A stretch of 64,000 nucleotides of DNA from Ciceribacter thiooxidans (GTDB taxonomy: Bacteria > Pseudomonadota > Alphaproteobacteria > Rhizobiales > Rhizobiaceae), in assembly GCF_014126615.1 (NCBI RefSeq), contig NZ_CP059897.1, forward strand, positions 496,001-560,000. The letters are read 5' to 3'. Made by a program: the position numbers and the translations under genes. The notes beneath the pieces were generated by a model, which had not been told where the DNA came from, did not search any database, and worked only from the letters and a program-made list of their open reading frames with translations. This document shows, piece after piece, positions 45,580-55,079 of this stretch; the first letter of the stretch is position 1; the number at the start of each line of letters is the position of its first letter.

Positions 45580-46190
45580 GATATCTGCAGAACCTCCGAA
45601 AGCGGCCGGCGCGGCTTCTGTGGCCAGTTGCCCGGCGCGGCGCGGCCGACTGCAAGAAGCACAACGGGCGTCTCATCCTGGGCGAGGTCGAATTCTCGAG
45701 CCACCGCGTCGGCTTCAAAGCCGCCCATGAGGCTCGATGCGAGGTCCATTGCAGCGGCAGCATACATGAGCGTCGCGGCGCCTAGGGTGGCCGAACGGAT
45801 CGCCTCGTCGCGGGCGGTACGGGGCTCGGAATACTGGGCCCTGACACTCTCCTGCCAACCCAAAGCCATGTCCTGCGGCATGTGTCCCGCGTCGACGAAT
45901 GGGCGCAGCCGGTCGGCAAGGGCGGCATGGTCGGGCGCTTGCCCACAGATGATGAATGTCACGGCAGCGTCGGAAACCTTGGCCTGGCCATAGGCCCGAT
46001 AGCGCAGTCGTGCTTTCGCATCCGGTGTCTGGACTGCAATGAACCGCCAGTTCTGTAAGTTGTAGGCCGTCGGTGCGCGCGTGGCGAGCCTGACGAGCGC
46101 GCCAATCTCGGCGTCGGTGAGACTATGAGACGCGTCGAAGCGATTGACGGAAACGCGCTGCTCGATGAGAGGGATCATTGGATGGAGCAT
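45576..46190 (-). CDS. Nitroreductase family FMN oxidoreductase
   Basis: A 204-residue nitroreductase-like flavoprotein: RVSVNRFD start with the FMN-phosphate-binding R-x-S-x-R-like pattern, RAPTAYNLQNWRFIAV, ATLGAATLMYAAAAMDLASSLMGGF and ETPVVLLAVGRAA. Such enzymes reduce nitro compounds or quinones with NAD(P)H. It is the first gene of the leftward operon (nitroreductase, EamA, then DUF2066 and methyltransferase) and is divergent from a LysR gene. Confidence 0.92.
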   Translation of the reverse strand: MLHPMIPLIEQRVSVNRFDASHSLTDAEIGALVRLATRAPTAYNLQNWRFIAVQTPDAKARLRYRAYGQAKVSDAAVTFIICGQAPDHAALADRLRPFVDAGHMPQDMALGWQESVRAQYSEPRTARDEAIRSATLGAATLMYAAAAMDLASSLMGGFEADAVAREFDLAQDETPVVLLAVGRAAPGNWPQKPRRPLSEVLQIS

Positions 46191-46294
46191 TGTGAGAAAT
46201 TCCCTGACACTGTTGCAGGAGAGGTAGAGAATTCACGCTCGGGATAGAATACTTTGATAGAGAAAGATACTCTTAGCTGTTAGGGAATAATCAG
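46191..46294. promoter_or_regulatory. Divergent promoter region between nitroreductase and LysR genes
   Basis: The 104-base gap is more AT-rich than its flanks. It includes the partial dyad ATACTTT-GATAGAG-AAAGATAC (about 46250-46270), the size and spacing of a LysR binding site. Control of the nitroreductase/EamA operon by the divergent LysR protein is the natural inference. Confidence 0.35.
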
Positions 46295-47215
46295 ATGGAC
46301 CGGTTCACGGCATTGCAGGTCTTCCGGCAGGTGGCGGAACTGGGCAGCTTTGCGGGCGCGGCCCGTAAGCTCGGCCTTTCTCCACCCGCCATCAGCAAGA
46401 ACCTAGCGGAACTCGAAGCGCATCTGGGGGTGCGCCTGATCAGCCGGACGACCCGGCGCATGGCGCTGACCGAGGAGGGCAAGACCTATCTCGACCACGT
46501 CACCCGCGGCCTTGACGCGCTGACGCAAGCGGAAGAGGCGCTCTCGTTGGTCAGGACGTCACCGTCGGGCACGCTGCGCGTGAGTGCACCCATGACGGTC
46601 GCCCTCGTACGGTTCTCCGAAGCCATTCCGGAATTCCTCTCGCTGTACCCGGATCTGAAGCTCGAGCTGCATCTCGACGACCGACGGGTCGATATCGTTC
46701 GTGAAGGGTTCGACCTCGCAATACGCGGCAGCAGCAATCTCGAGGACTCAAGCCTCGTTGCAAGAAAACTGGCGGTCATGCCGCATGTGCTCTGTGCGGC
46801 TCCTGACTATTTCAAGCGGCATGGAATTCCGCAAACACCATCCGACCTGAAGACGCTGGACCACATCCGGTTTCCATTTGGCGCGAACGTCGATGTCTGG
46901 GAATTCAAAAAAGATGGCCGAACCGAAAGGATCGCGGTCCAGGCGCGCTATTCGGTAACGTCGAGTCTCGCCGTCCGGGACGCGTTGCGGGGCGGCTTCG
47001 GCGTCAGCCTGATCCCGCTTCCCTATGTTGCGAAGGACCTGCGAGAAGGACGGCTGCAATCTGCCCTTGATGATTGGAAGACAGCTGAGGTCACACACTA
47101 CGCGGTCTATCCATCGCGGCAGCATCTTGCACCGAAGATCCGCGTTTTTGTCGACTTCCTGGTCCAGCAGTTTGATCGCGTCCCGTCCGGCTTCGACCGC
47201 GCGCCGGTGCCGTAG
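46295..47215 (+). CDS. LysR family transcriptional regulator
   Basis: A 306-residue LysR-type regulator of the CrgA/DsdC-like group. HTH: LGSFAGAARKLGLSPPAISKNLAELEAHLGVRLISRTTRRMALTEEG. The co-inducer domain is complete (VRFSEAIPEFLSLYPDLKLELHLDDR). Divergent from the nitroreductase operon with 104 bases between starts. Confidence 0.93.
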   Translation: MDRFTALQVFRQVAELGSFAGAARKLGLSPPAISKNLAELEAHLGVRLISRTTRRMALTEEGKTYLDHVTRGLDALTQAEEALSLVRTSPSGTLRVSAPMTVALVRFSEAIPEFLSLYPDLKLELHLDDRRVDIVREGFDLAIRGSSNLEDSSLVARKLAVMPHVLCAAPDYFKRHGIPQTPSDLKTLDHIRFPFGANVDVWEFKKDGRTERIAVQARYSVTSSLAVRDALRGGFGVSLIPLPYVAKDLREGRLQSALDDWKTAEVTHYAVYPSRQHLAPKIRVFVDFLVQQFDRVPSGFDRAPVP

Positions 47216-47471
47216 ACTTACGCAGAGACTGAGACCAGTGACAGACGTCCCATGCTTAATCTCTGGAAGAACACAGCAATCATGGCGTGTGGCCAGCGTC
47301 TCGCCCGAGCGACGTGCCAAATCATGCCTCTTGAGCAAATGAGCGCACGCCTGCAGGTGCAGTGCATGTTATGGCCATATATGTACCGGGGCGCGGCACC
47401 GTCATTGATAGTCGTCGCGTCGTCGGCGTTACCGGCGTTATTCGTGCTGCAGGCACGTCCGTCGGCTCAGA

Positions 47472-47684
47472 TTACATGAAGCCGCAAGGTTGAGCAGGGG
47501 TAAAGCCCCTGAAACCTACGCGCGGACAGTCGCAACGTTCATCGAAATGGGAAGGTGGCTTGGTTCGCTTGCAATTGGGATCGGTTTTGTACGCATGTCC
47601 GGGCACATCCACATACTTCTCGTTGTTGCTACTGGTACAACCTGCAAGAATGACGAGCACAGAAGAAATTATAAGGCTTTTCAT
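47472..47684 (-). CDS. Small lipoprotein
   Basis: A 70-residue protein with a lipoprotein signal: MKSLIISSVLVILAGC, with the lipobox LAGC and the acylated Cys at 16. The mature part is polar and Cys-rich (C38, C51, C53 and C67), ending in GFTPAQPCGFM. The frame is open 43 codons upstream, but MKSL is the natural start with GGAAGA before it. Many short lipoproteins of this kind are found in alphaproteobacteria. No function is known. Confidence 0.7.
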   Translation of the reverse strand: MKSLIISSVLVILAGCTSSNNEKYVDVPGHAYKTDPNCKRTKPPSHFDERCDCPRVGFRGFTPAQPCGFM

Positions 47685-47927
47685 AGAAGTTCTTCCAAAA
47701 GTTTCTAAATTAGCATATGCGCACATAATCCTTTGCTCTGCCTTGACCGAAATCAAGTTTTTTGGAGAACCGGCGAGCCGCCCATGCTTCGGCGAGTCTG
47801 AGGCGAGGAACATCGAAATCTACGCTGCCGCCGGATCAAACCGGTGGATACGGAAAGGGCTTGCCAACTTCCGTCGGCTAGTCCCCCTGGGCGGCGAGTA
47901 CGGGAGCGCGTGGACTGGAGGCTGAAC

Positions 47928-48125
47928 ATGGAAATTCTTGATTTGTGCGGATGGCCGGCGCCGGAGACTTCCGCGAATCTTGAGAAGCACTTCGATTGTG
48001 GTCGATGGCTTAGGTCCAAAATGCAGGTTCTTTTTGTAGACCCGGGTGTTCACCCGTTGCGACTGTTCAGCAACGTCTGGGGGATACATTTGCATTTCGA
48101 CGTTATCTTTGCATCACCCGCCTAG
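47928..48125 (+). CDS. Possible 65-residue protein, unknown
   Basis: An open frame MEILDLCGWPAPETSANLEK... to ...HLHFDVIFASPA. It is supported mainly by a perfect GGAGG six bases before the ATG. No known domain, signal peptide or membrane segment. An overlapping minus-strand frame is of similar length, so coding is not certain. Confidence 0.28.
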   Translation: MEILDLCGWPAPETSANLEKHFDCGRWLRSKMQVLFVDPGVHPLRLFSNVWGIHLHFDVIFASPA

Positions 48126-48511
48126 GCTGGTTCGAAATCCGCTCGCCCACCACCGCAAGCGCGATCGAGCAGGTTGAATGCAGCTTTCCTCGATCGCATT
48201 GGCTTCCCAGATCCAGCTGCTCTGCATTGTCCGTATCGGGCACGCGCCACGAGCGAACGCACCAAAAAGGCGAGGCAGGAATGGCACGCTTTGCGCGCCG
48301 ATCGTTTTGGGGCTACCGAGGGCCATCCGATGACCGCGTCTTCCGTGGGAATTCCTGGCCGATATGCATCGCAGTCACCTTCTCAAGGTGGCTGTGTATG
48401 TTCGCTCGCAGAACCTGCTCAACGGGGCCTTGATCATGGGCCGCCAGGAGGTGTGCCGCCTACTCTGCTAGGATAGACGCCAAAGGAGTAGGTGTTCACC
48501 CCGTCGGAACG
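48126..48511. other. Gene-less stretch
   Basis: About 390 bases with only short frames, none with a recognised family. Nothing repeated or structured was seen apart from the hairpin that follows. Confidence 0.45.
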
Positions 48512-48532
48512 CCGCGGCTTCGGCAGCCGCGG
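48512..48532 (-). terminator. Hairpin behind the amino-acid binding protein gene
   Basis: CCGCGGCT, loop TCGGC, AGCCGCGG: a perfect 8-bp stem with a 5-nt loop, 26 bases past the stop of the binding-protein gene. There is no T-run, so it may terminate weakly or protect the 3' end. Confidence 0.4.
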
Positions 48533-48558
48533 CCGCACTCCCGTCTTTAGCGCTCCGA

Positions 48559-49569
48559 TTACCGGACCGGCGGTGCGTATAACAGCCCGCCGTCGTTCCA
48601 GAGTCGGTTTAGCCCGCGGTCGATTTTCAGCGCGCTTTGGCTACCAAGATGGCGGTCGAAGACTTCGCCGTAGTTGCCAACGGCGCTGACCACTTGATAA
48701 GCCCACTTGGGGTCGAGACCCAGAGCCTTGCCGGCCTCACTACCAATATTCAGAAAACGCTTTTGCGTGACACTGCCTTCATCGAGCAGCGAAGTAGCGT
48801 TCTCCTTTGTTATGCCGAGTTCCTCTGCCTCGATCATTGCAGACAACGTCCAACGCACGGTTTTGAACCATTGATCATCGCCTTGGCGCACCGCCGGCCC
48901 GAGCGGCTCCTTGGAGATGACTTCCGGCAAAATAATGAAACCTTCAGGGTCGCTGAGACTTAGTCTTTGCGCGTAGAGCGCCGAAGCGTCGGTAGAATAG
49001 ACGTCGCAGCGGCCGGTGTTGAAGGCCTGGACTGTCTGGTCGGGCTTGTCGAAGGCGATGACCTGATACTGGATTCCATTGGCCTTGAAGTAGTCCGCCA
49101 TGTTTTGCTCGGTCGTCGTTCCGGTTTCGGTGCAGACGGACGCGCCGGAGATTTCCTTGACACTCGTCACACCGATATCCTTCCTGACCATGAAGGCCTG
49201 ACCATCGTAGTAGTTCACGCCGACAAAACTAATGCCCAGGTCGGTATCTCGCGAGAGTGTCCACGTCGTTTGACGTGAGAGCAGGTCGACCTCACCGGAC
49301 TGCAGCGCGGCGAAGCGGTCTTTCGTGGAGAGTTGTACATATTCCACTTTATCTGCATCGCCGAGCGTTGCAGCAGCGACTGCACGGCAGAAATCGACAT
49401 CGAAGCCGCCCCACACGCCTTTTTCATCGGGAGCGGAAAAGCCGAGCACGCCTTGGCTTACGCCACAACGAACCTCGCCGCGCTGTTTGACGACGTCCAG
49501 CGTGCCGGCGTTGGCACCTGTGCCAAGGGCAACCACGGTGGCAACTAGTGTCAGGAATCTCATTCTCAT
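48559..49569 (-). CDS. Amino-acid ABC transporter periplasmic binding protein (AapJ-like)
   Basis: A 336-residue periplasmic solute-binding protein with a signal peptide (MRMRFLTLVATVVALGTGANA). The mature start TLDVVKQRGEVRCGVSQGVLGFSAPDEKGVWGGFDVDFCRAVAAATLGD is that of the general L-amino-acid binding protein AapJ/BztA group. AGGAGG precedes the start. No permease or ATPase genes lie next to it, so it must work with components encoded elsewhere. It shares its direction with the kinase-aminotransferase gene 98 bases upstream, so the pair may import and degrade one compound. Confidence 0.92.
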   Translation of the reverse strand: MRMRFLTLVATVVALGTGANAGTLDVVKQRGEVRCGVSQGVLGFSAPDEKGVWGGFDVDFCRAVAAATLGDADKVEYVQLSTKDRFAALQSGEVDLLSRQTTWTLSRDTDLGISFVGVNYYDGQAFMVRKDIGVTSVKEISGASVCTETGTTTEQNMADYFKANGIQYQVIAFDKPDQTVQAFNTGRCDVYSTDASALYAQRLSLSDPEGFIILPEVISKEPLGPAVRQGDDQWFKTVRWTLSAMIEAEELGITKENATSLLDEGSVTQKRFLNIGSEAGKALGLDPKWAYQVVSAVGNYGEVFDRHLGSQSALKIDRGLNRLWNDGGLLYAPPVR

Positions 49570-49667
49570 AGGTTCTCCTCCTCAGTTAGATTTCATGAAT
49601 ATCTCAAGCGTGCGTGGGCGCGTGGGCGCTCCCGCTGTTGCCTAGTTGAGGTCTGTGGGCAGCCAGC

Positions 49668-51473
49668 TCAGGCGAGGGTCCGTGTGACGTCCGCGAAGGT
49701 TTCATCAAGAACTGAGATCAGATGATCAGCATTGCCCTTCGAGAAGATCATGGGCGGGCGCATCTTCAGCACATTGTCAAACGGTCCCTCGGTTCCTAGC
49801 AACACGCCGCGACGGCGTGCTCCATTGCAGACGGCGTGTGCGAAGCGCGTTGCCGGTGTCTTCGTTGCGCGATCGGTGACAAGTTCGATACCCAGGAAGA
49901 GACCTAGCCCGCGTACGTCCCCAATGACCTCATAGCGCGCCTGCAAGTCGCCGAAGCCGTCGATCAAGTATTTGCCGATGGCAACTGCGTTGTCGCGCAA
50001 CTTGTCTCTTTCAATGACATCAAGCACGGCCAGACCGACCGCGCAGGAGACCGGGTTTCCGCCGAAGGTGTTGAAATATTCCATTCCATTGTTAAAGCTT
50101 TCGGCGATTTCCCGTTTCGTCACCGTTGCACCCATAGGATGACCATCGCCGATCGGCTTCCCCATGGTGACGATATCGGGTACGACGCCCTGCGTTTCAA
50201 AACCCCACCAGTGGCTGCCTACACGACCAAAGCCGACCTGCACCTCGTCAGCAATACATACGCCCCCGGCCTCGCGAACGAGCTCGTATACTTCCCTCAG
50301 ATAACCCTCCGGCAGCACGACTTGGCCGGCAACGCTGGGGATCGATTCGGCTATGAAGAAGCCAGGGTTTTCGCCGTTCGACTTCATTATCGCCAACAGA
50401 TCGCGGACGCTTTCGGCGAAGCGCGTTCCATACTCTTCCTCCCGCCAAGTCTCTGGAGCCCGGTAGCCGTCTGGAACAGGGGCGATGTGGACGTGCGACT
50501 TCGGTCCTGTGCCGCCCTTTCGGCGGAACTTGTACGGGCTGATTTCGATAAGCTCTTGAGTAGTGCCGTGATAAGACCAATCAAGAACGATCGCGTTCTC
50601 ACGGCCCGTGTGAGCGCGCATCATACGCAGCGCGAGACTGTTGGCCTCTGAGCCGCTATTGACAAAACCGACGACGGTGAGGTCCTTCGGCAAGGTCTCT
50701 GTCAGTCGCTCAGCATAAGCGACGATGTTGTCGTGCAGGTAACGGGTATTGGTGTTGAGCGTACCAGCCTGCTTGGCCATCGCCTCCACCACTGCCGGAT
50801 GGGTGTGCCCGATATGGCAGACATTGTTGAAGCAGTCGAGATAAGCACGCCCGCCGTCATCAATCAGCCAAACGCCATCGCCGCGCACAAACTTGATCGG
50901 CCTGTCGTAGGAAATCGAAAGATTCGGGAGAAGCAATTCTCGACGGAGTTCTATGATTTCGTCTGGCGAGCGGCCATTGCGCGTGTAGAATTCGGTCGCG
51001 AGGCCAGCGAAGGTTCGTGCGTCTGGGAATAGCTCGGACCACACATCAAGGTATCGTGCTTCCCCAACACCGAGGATCTCCGTAGCAGCGAGAGCCGGAT
51101 CAGTTGAGATCTGTAGGTGTAAATGCGGCGCCCAACCACCATTTTCCGAAGGCGAACCCATTTCGCCCACGAGTTCGCCTGCTTTCAGACGGTCACCGGC
51201 CTTAAGTCGGTTCATAGCTTCATGGGCAAGATGTCCCCAAAGTGTAACGAAGGGCGGACAGGCTTCCGGTTCGTGACGCAGTGCAATCAGACAGCCGTAA
51301 CCGAGCGGTTCCGTCTCAATCTCGACGCTGACAACCGTAGCCGCCAGCGGCGTGAAGACTTTCGTGCCAGCAGCCATAAAAAGGTCGAGACCAAGGTGGC
51401 GTGTGCGACGCGTTTTTTCGATAAAGCGGGAGACGAACATTTCTCCCGCATATACGCTGCGTTCTTCCCCCAT
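49668..51473 (-). pseudogene. C-terminal part (M23 peptidase-like + class III aminotransferase) of a frameshifted fusion gene
   Basis: This half starts, in its own frame, at MGEERSVYAGEMFVSRF. It carries an M23-like LytM domain (about the first 170 codons; HLGLD and PHLHLQ keep the zinc ligands) and a class III PLP aminotransferase/phospho-lyase domain ([45 protein letters not shown] with the PLP lysine, [13 protein letters not shown]). In relatives of this kind the APH kinase, M23 and aminotransferase domains form one chain of about 1000 residues. Here the chain is broken in the C run at 51467-51471. The enzyme would act on phosphorylated amines such as phosphohydroxylysine or phosphoethanolamine. 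No ribosome-binding site precedes the internal ATG. Confidence 0.8.
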
Positions 51474-52720
51474 GGACCGACACCGAGTTCGGCTCCGTTC
51501 GCTTGGCAAATGGCATCCCAAACCGCTTGCGCTTGATTTGGCTGTTCCGCCGCCGACATTCGTGTCATCGGATGGCCAGGATCTCCGTAGGGCACGAGGG
51601 CAGCCGGATAGCTCGCGACAGGACGCTCGAGGAGCGGTGCGAGATCCGTGCGGTGCTTCGCAATCCATGAAGCCACAGCACGCGCACCGGGGGCGGCATC
51701 GAAGCCGCACGCCTTGCGTAGAATGGCGGTGGCGAACCGAGGATTCATCTGGTCGAGTTTGCGCAAGAGATCCCAGGCCGCGCGTTCGCTGACGGCGAGG
51801 TAGGGGTTGTCTTGGGTGTGACGGCGTCGCGAAGCTGAAATCGTAACGGAAGTGACCAGGCGGATGGCGATGAGATCAAATAGATGATCTACTTCTTCCT
51901 CCAAAAGGGGATATTCCGCGTTGAATCCCGAAACGACCGCGGCTGCCGCTCCGATAGGGTCGGGATGGTCCAGACCGGCATAGGCACCTGCGATGGCAAC
52001 TTCAGCGATTAGTGGTGCGTAGAGTGCATCTCCAAAGTCAATCAGCCCGGACACTTGGCCGGGACTATTCTCATCGACGAGAACGTTCCAGTCGTTGGCG
52101 TCGTTATGAATGACTGCCGCGCGCAGCGTCGCAAGACGCGGGGAGACCGAAGAAAAACGATCGAGGAAGCGTTCTACCAACGCCCGATCCTCCGATGAGG
52201 CGATGTGTCCAAGTCGAGCCACCGAGCGACCGGCATTTCGAATGTCCCAGTCGAGATCGCGTAGCGCCCCCGGATGCATGAAGCCTTTCAGGGCTGCGTC
52301 AAATCGACCGAGCAGCCGCCCGAGAGACTGCAGCGCGCCTTCAGTTCGACTTGTTTCGGCAAGCGGCGTCCCCTCAACCCAGCTCATGAGGCGTAGGTGA
52401 TGGCGAATGCCGGAGCTGCTTGCGATGGTTGCAAGGCTCGAGCCGGACATTGTTCGGCGAATGTATGGTATCGGAAGATCGAGGGTCTGTTTCTCCAAAT
52501 GGTCAAGCAGAGCTGTCTGAAACTCGCTTTCAACACCCGGTTCCGCTGCATTGATGATCTTTAGGACAAAGCGCTGGCCGCTTGGCATTTCCACCTTGAA
52601 ATTCTGATCTCGCTCTCCTGGGAGCGGCGAAATTGCGCCGACGAGTCCATAATGTTCCGCGAGCAGCAATGCGACGTCGTTTGTCTTAAATTGTGGTGTC
52701 GTCATTAGTATGTCGGTCAT
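51287..52720 (-). pseudogene. N-terminal part (APH-type kinase) of the same frameshifted fusion gene
   Basis: The kinase half: residues 1 to about 410 are an APH/hydroxylysine-kinase-like domain with VIHNDANDWNVLVD (catalytic loop) and GLIDFGDALYAPLIAEVAIAGAYA (metal-binding loop). The frame leaves homology at GPWG (near 51470) and runs on with unrelated residues to a stop at 51287. Reading one base back gives GPWGEERSVY, which continues the family sequence. The start MTDILMTTPQ is chosen because AGAGG is 6 bases before it. The kinase likely phosphorylates an amino alcohol or hydroxy-amino acid, preparing it for the phospho-lyase half. Confidence 0.8.
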
Positions 52721-52846
52721 GGGCATCCTCTTTTCGCAAGAAGGTTTGCATGGATCGACGCTGCTCGCATTCGGCAAGATGCCAGTTGTGCCAGCATTCT
52801 GTTTAGATTAACCGTCATATTGTCGGCGCGTTCGGAGGGAAAGCCC

Positions 52847-53281
52847 ATGCAAGATAAGGACGCAATCGATTCGAAGATCCTTAGCATCCTTTCCCGCGAG
52901 GCTCGCATTCCAATGAAGACTCTAGCGGGGCGGATCGGCCTTTCGCGTAGTGCAACCACCGAGCGCGTAAGCCGGCTCGAACGAACCGGCATCATCCGTG
53001 GCTACCGCGCGGACATCGGTCAGCTCGATGAGGGGCAAGTTCAGGCCTTCCTCCTAGTTACCCTGAAGCGGACTCCGTCAATCGGGGTACTGGATCGGCT
53101 CGCTGGACTTGCCGCCGTCCGAAGGGTTTCTTCCGTCAGTGGCCAGCTCGATCTCGTGGTGGAAGTTGAGGTTGAGTCGATCAATGCACTGAACGAACTG
53201 CGCAACGAGGTCTCGATCATGGACAGTGTGGACGACCTCACGACCGCCATCGTTCTGCGAAGAGACATTGAACGATGCTGA
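52847..53281 (+). CDS. Lrp/AsnC family transcriptional regulator
   Basis: A 144-residue Lrp-type regulator. N-terminal HTH: AIDSKILSILSREARIPMKTLAGRIGLSRSATTERVSRLERTGII. The C-terminal RAM ligand-binding domain has VRRVSSVSGQLDLVVEVEVESINALNELRN. GGAGG precedes the ATG; the TTG-start extension is not needed. It is divergent from the kinase-aminotransferase fusion gene, 126 bases away, and probably controls it in response to an amino acid. Confidence 0.93.
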   Translation: MQDKDAIDSKILSILSREARIPMKTLAGRIGLSRSATTERVSRLERTGIIRGYRADIGQLDEGQVQAFLLVTLKRTPSIGVLDRLAGLAAVRRVSSVSGQLDLVVEVEVESINALNELRNEVSIMDSVDDLTTAIVLRRDIERC

Positions 53282-53770
53282 GCTGGCGACCAATCTGACC
53301 GCCGCAGTTGGACCCTGAACCTTACTCGGCGCTGTTTCGGGTCTCGGGAACAGGTATGTCTTGCTTTTTAATCGACCGGGTAACGCGTCCGGGATGTTAG
53401 GTCAACATACATCCCCTTACCAACCTCTTGACTGCCGCGTTGCTGAATTCAAGCAATCCTCCGTTTCGACCACTCGTAATGAAACGCAGGTCGCTTTCGT
53501 CCATTTCGCCCGTAGAGGCAATGCTGGGCTCCGTTCACGGCAGGCAACCGGAGTTCATCGCCGTTGCTGGGCTGGCAAGGGCTTCTGGCCCAAGACCAGT
53601 TCCATGGGGATGTTGCGCGCCGTGGTGTCAGCAAGAGAAGGGCACGTCATCCGACTGATCAAGGCAAGGGGAGACGGGGTGGACCAACAGATTGCGCCGC
53701 TCTATCGCAGCGTTGCCTTTGACCTGAGCCCCTGACCTTCCTCCAGATTTTGGCAGAGTCCGTCACATCA
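53282..53770. other. Gene-less stretch between Lrp gene and IS3 element
   Basis: About 490 bases. Overlapping short frames on both strands lack ribosome-binding sites and family matches. It may include remnants of an older insertion, but I cannot prove it. Confidence 0.45.
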
Positions 53771-53822
53771 TGCTCTGGGACCAAACTTTGGACCGCCGAA
53801 AGTTGGAGTTTTCCGGCTCTGA

Positions 53823-54623
53823 TCACGATGGCGGGCTGGTGGCGCCGGGAATATGCAGGGCGATCGGGACGTTATATCCGATCGCCGAGTGAGGACGTTC
53901 CTCGTTGTAGTACCTGCGCCAAGTCTCCAACTTTTCGCGGGAATCTGCAAGGGTCAGGAACCAGTGGGCGTTGAGGCACTCGGACCTCAGCTTGCTGTTG
54001 AACGCCTCGATGAAGCCGTTGTCGGTCGGCTTGCCAGGTCGCGAGAAGTCCAGGGTGACGTTGTTGGCATAGGCCCACAGGTCGAGATCGCGGGAGATGA
54101 ATTCGCTGCCATTGTTCGCCCTGATCGTCTTCGGATAGCCGGTCTTCCGGCAGATGCCTTCCAGGGTCTGGACGACATCCTCTCCTCGGTAGGTAAAGCG
54201 TGCGTCGGCGGCAGGGCAATAACGCGAGTGCGTGTCGACCACGGTCGGGATGCGCAGCTTCTTGCCGGTCGCGAGCTGGTCGTGAACGAAGTCCATCGCC
54301 CAGACATCGTTCGGCCCGGCGGCCTCCTGGCGATCGTCTCTGAGCTTTGCCTTCACCCGGCGCTTCGGATGCTTGTTGCGCAGTTGAAGCCCTAACTCGC
54401 TGTAAATCCTGCGTGTCTTCTTCATGTTGATCTTCCAGCCATCGCGACACAGGTGGACATGGACGCGCCGGTAGCCATACCGCACGCGTGTCTCGCAAAT
54501 CGCCTTGATGCGTCGTTCGAGTGGGGCCTGCCCGGTGCGGCGGGACTTATAGTGGTAGGTCGATGTGTCAAACCTCAGGACCTTGCAGGCCCGTCGGATT
54601 GATATGCCCCAATCCACCAGCAT
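53823..54623 (-). CDS. IS3 transposase OrfB, catalytic Asp replaced
   Basis: A 266-residue integrase-core protein (rve domain) with NDVWAMDFVHD (first Asp), DTHSRYC, IRANNGSEFISRD and GFIEAFNSKLRSECLN (Glu). In the IS3 family the second Asp lies in a DNG or DQG motif. Here the codon at 54114-54116 is AAC, giving NNG. The transposase is therefore probably inactive. It is normally made as an OrfAB fusion by a -1 shift; the frame stays open upstream to the shift site at about 54662-54667 (CGAAAG on the minus strand). Confidence 0.88.
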   Translation of the reverse strand: MLVDWGISIRRACKVLRFDTSTYHYKSRRTGQAPLERRIKAICETRVRYGYRRVHVHLCRDGWKINMKKTRRIYSELGLQLRNKHPKRRVKAKLRDDRQEAAGPNDVWAMDFVHDQLATGKKLRIPTVVDTHSRYCPAADARFTYRGEDVVQTLEGICRKTGYPKTIRANNGSEFISRDLDLWAYANNVTLDFSRPGKPTDNGFIEAFNSKLRSECLNAHWFLTLADSREKLETWRRYYNEERPHSAIGYNVPIALHIPGATSPPS

Positions 54624-54655
54624 CCCGTCGATCAGCTTGCGCTTCCGAGCAGGCC

Positions 54656-54922
54656 TCAGAGCTTTCGGCGGATGACGTCCTGCAGCATCTCGTGGTCCAG
54701 CGTCAGATCCGTCACAATCTTCTTGAGTCGCGAATTCTCATCTTCCAGAGCCTTCAATCGGCGCATCTCGTCGGGCAGCAGGCCCGCATACTTCTTGCGC
54801 CAGTTGAAATACGTCGCCTGGCTGATCCCAGCCTTCCGGCAGATCTCAGCCACTGGCACACCATCGTCACCCTGCTTCAAAATGAACGCCTTCTGCGCGT
54901 CCGAGAACTTCGATGCCTTCAT
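54656..54922 (-). CDS. IS3 transposase OrfA
   Basis: An 88-residue HTH protein: MKASKFSDAQKAFILKQGDDGVPVAEICRKAGISQATYFNWRKKYAGL followed by a leucine-zipper-like coiled coil (LPDEMRRLKALEDENSRLKKIV). It binds the element ends. The start at 54922 has AAGGAG before it. It ends at TGA only eight bases beyond the A-AAG slippery site used for -1 shifting into OrfB. Confidence 0.92.
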   Translation of the reverse strand: MKASKFSDAQKAFILKQGDDGVPVAEICRKAGISQATYFNWRKKYAGLLPDEMRRLKALEDENSRLKKIVTDLTLDHEMLQDVIRRKL

Positions 54923-55079
54923 GCTTCCGCTCCTTCTCACAGCCGGGAAATTACCGCGGAAAACTCCAGTTATGAACGGTCCAATTTTTGGGGATCAGAG
55001 CAAATGCAGTAGGATATCATTGGGCGAGTTATTATCTTCCCATTTTCGATGGCAGATATAGTTGCAGGGTGTCAAAGCC

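Larger units (their letters stand above)
53771..55002 (-). mobile_element. IS3-family insertion sequence (IS407-like group), about 1.23 kb
   Basis: Two overlapping transposase frames between imperfect terminal inverted repeats. The left end reads TGCTCTGGGACCAAACTTTG (from 53771), and the right end, on the minus strand, TGCTCTGATCCCCAAAAATT (from 55002). Both continue with GGACCG and, after a variable stretch, TGGAGTTTTCCG. The ends start with TG as usual in IS3. No 3-4 bp target duplication is visible (flanks ATCA and AATG). Confidence 0.85.

Noticed and set aside
53361..53735. Plus-strand 124-codon frame between the Lrp gene and the IS3 element
   Set aside because: No ribosome-binding site, no recognised domain, and an equally long minus-strand frame overlaps it.
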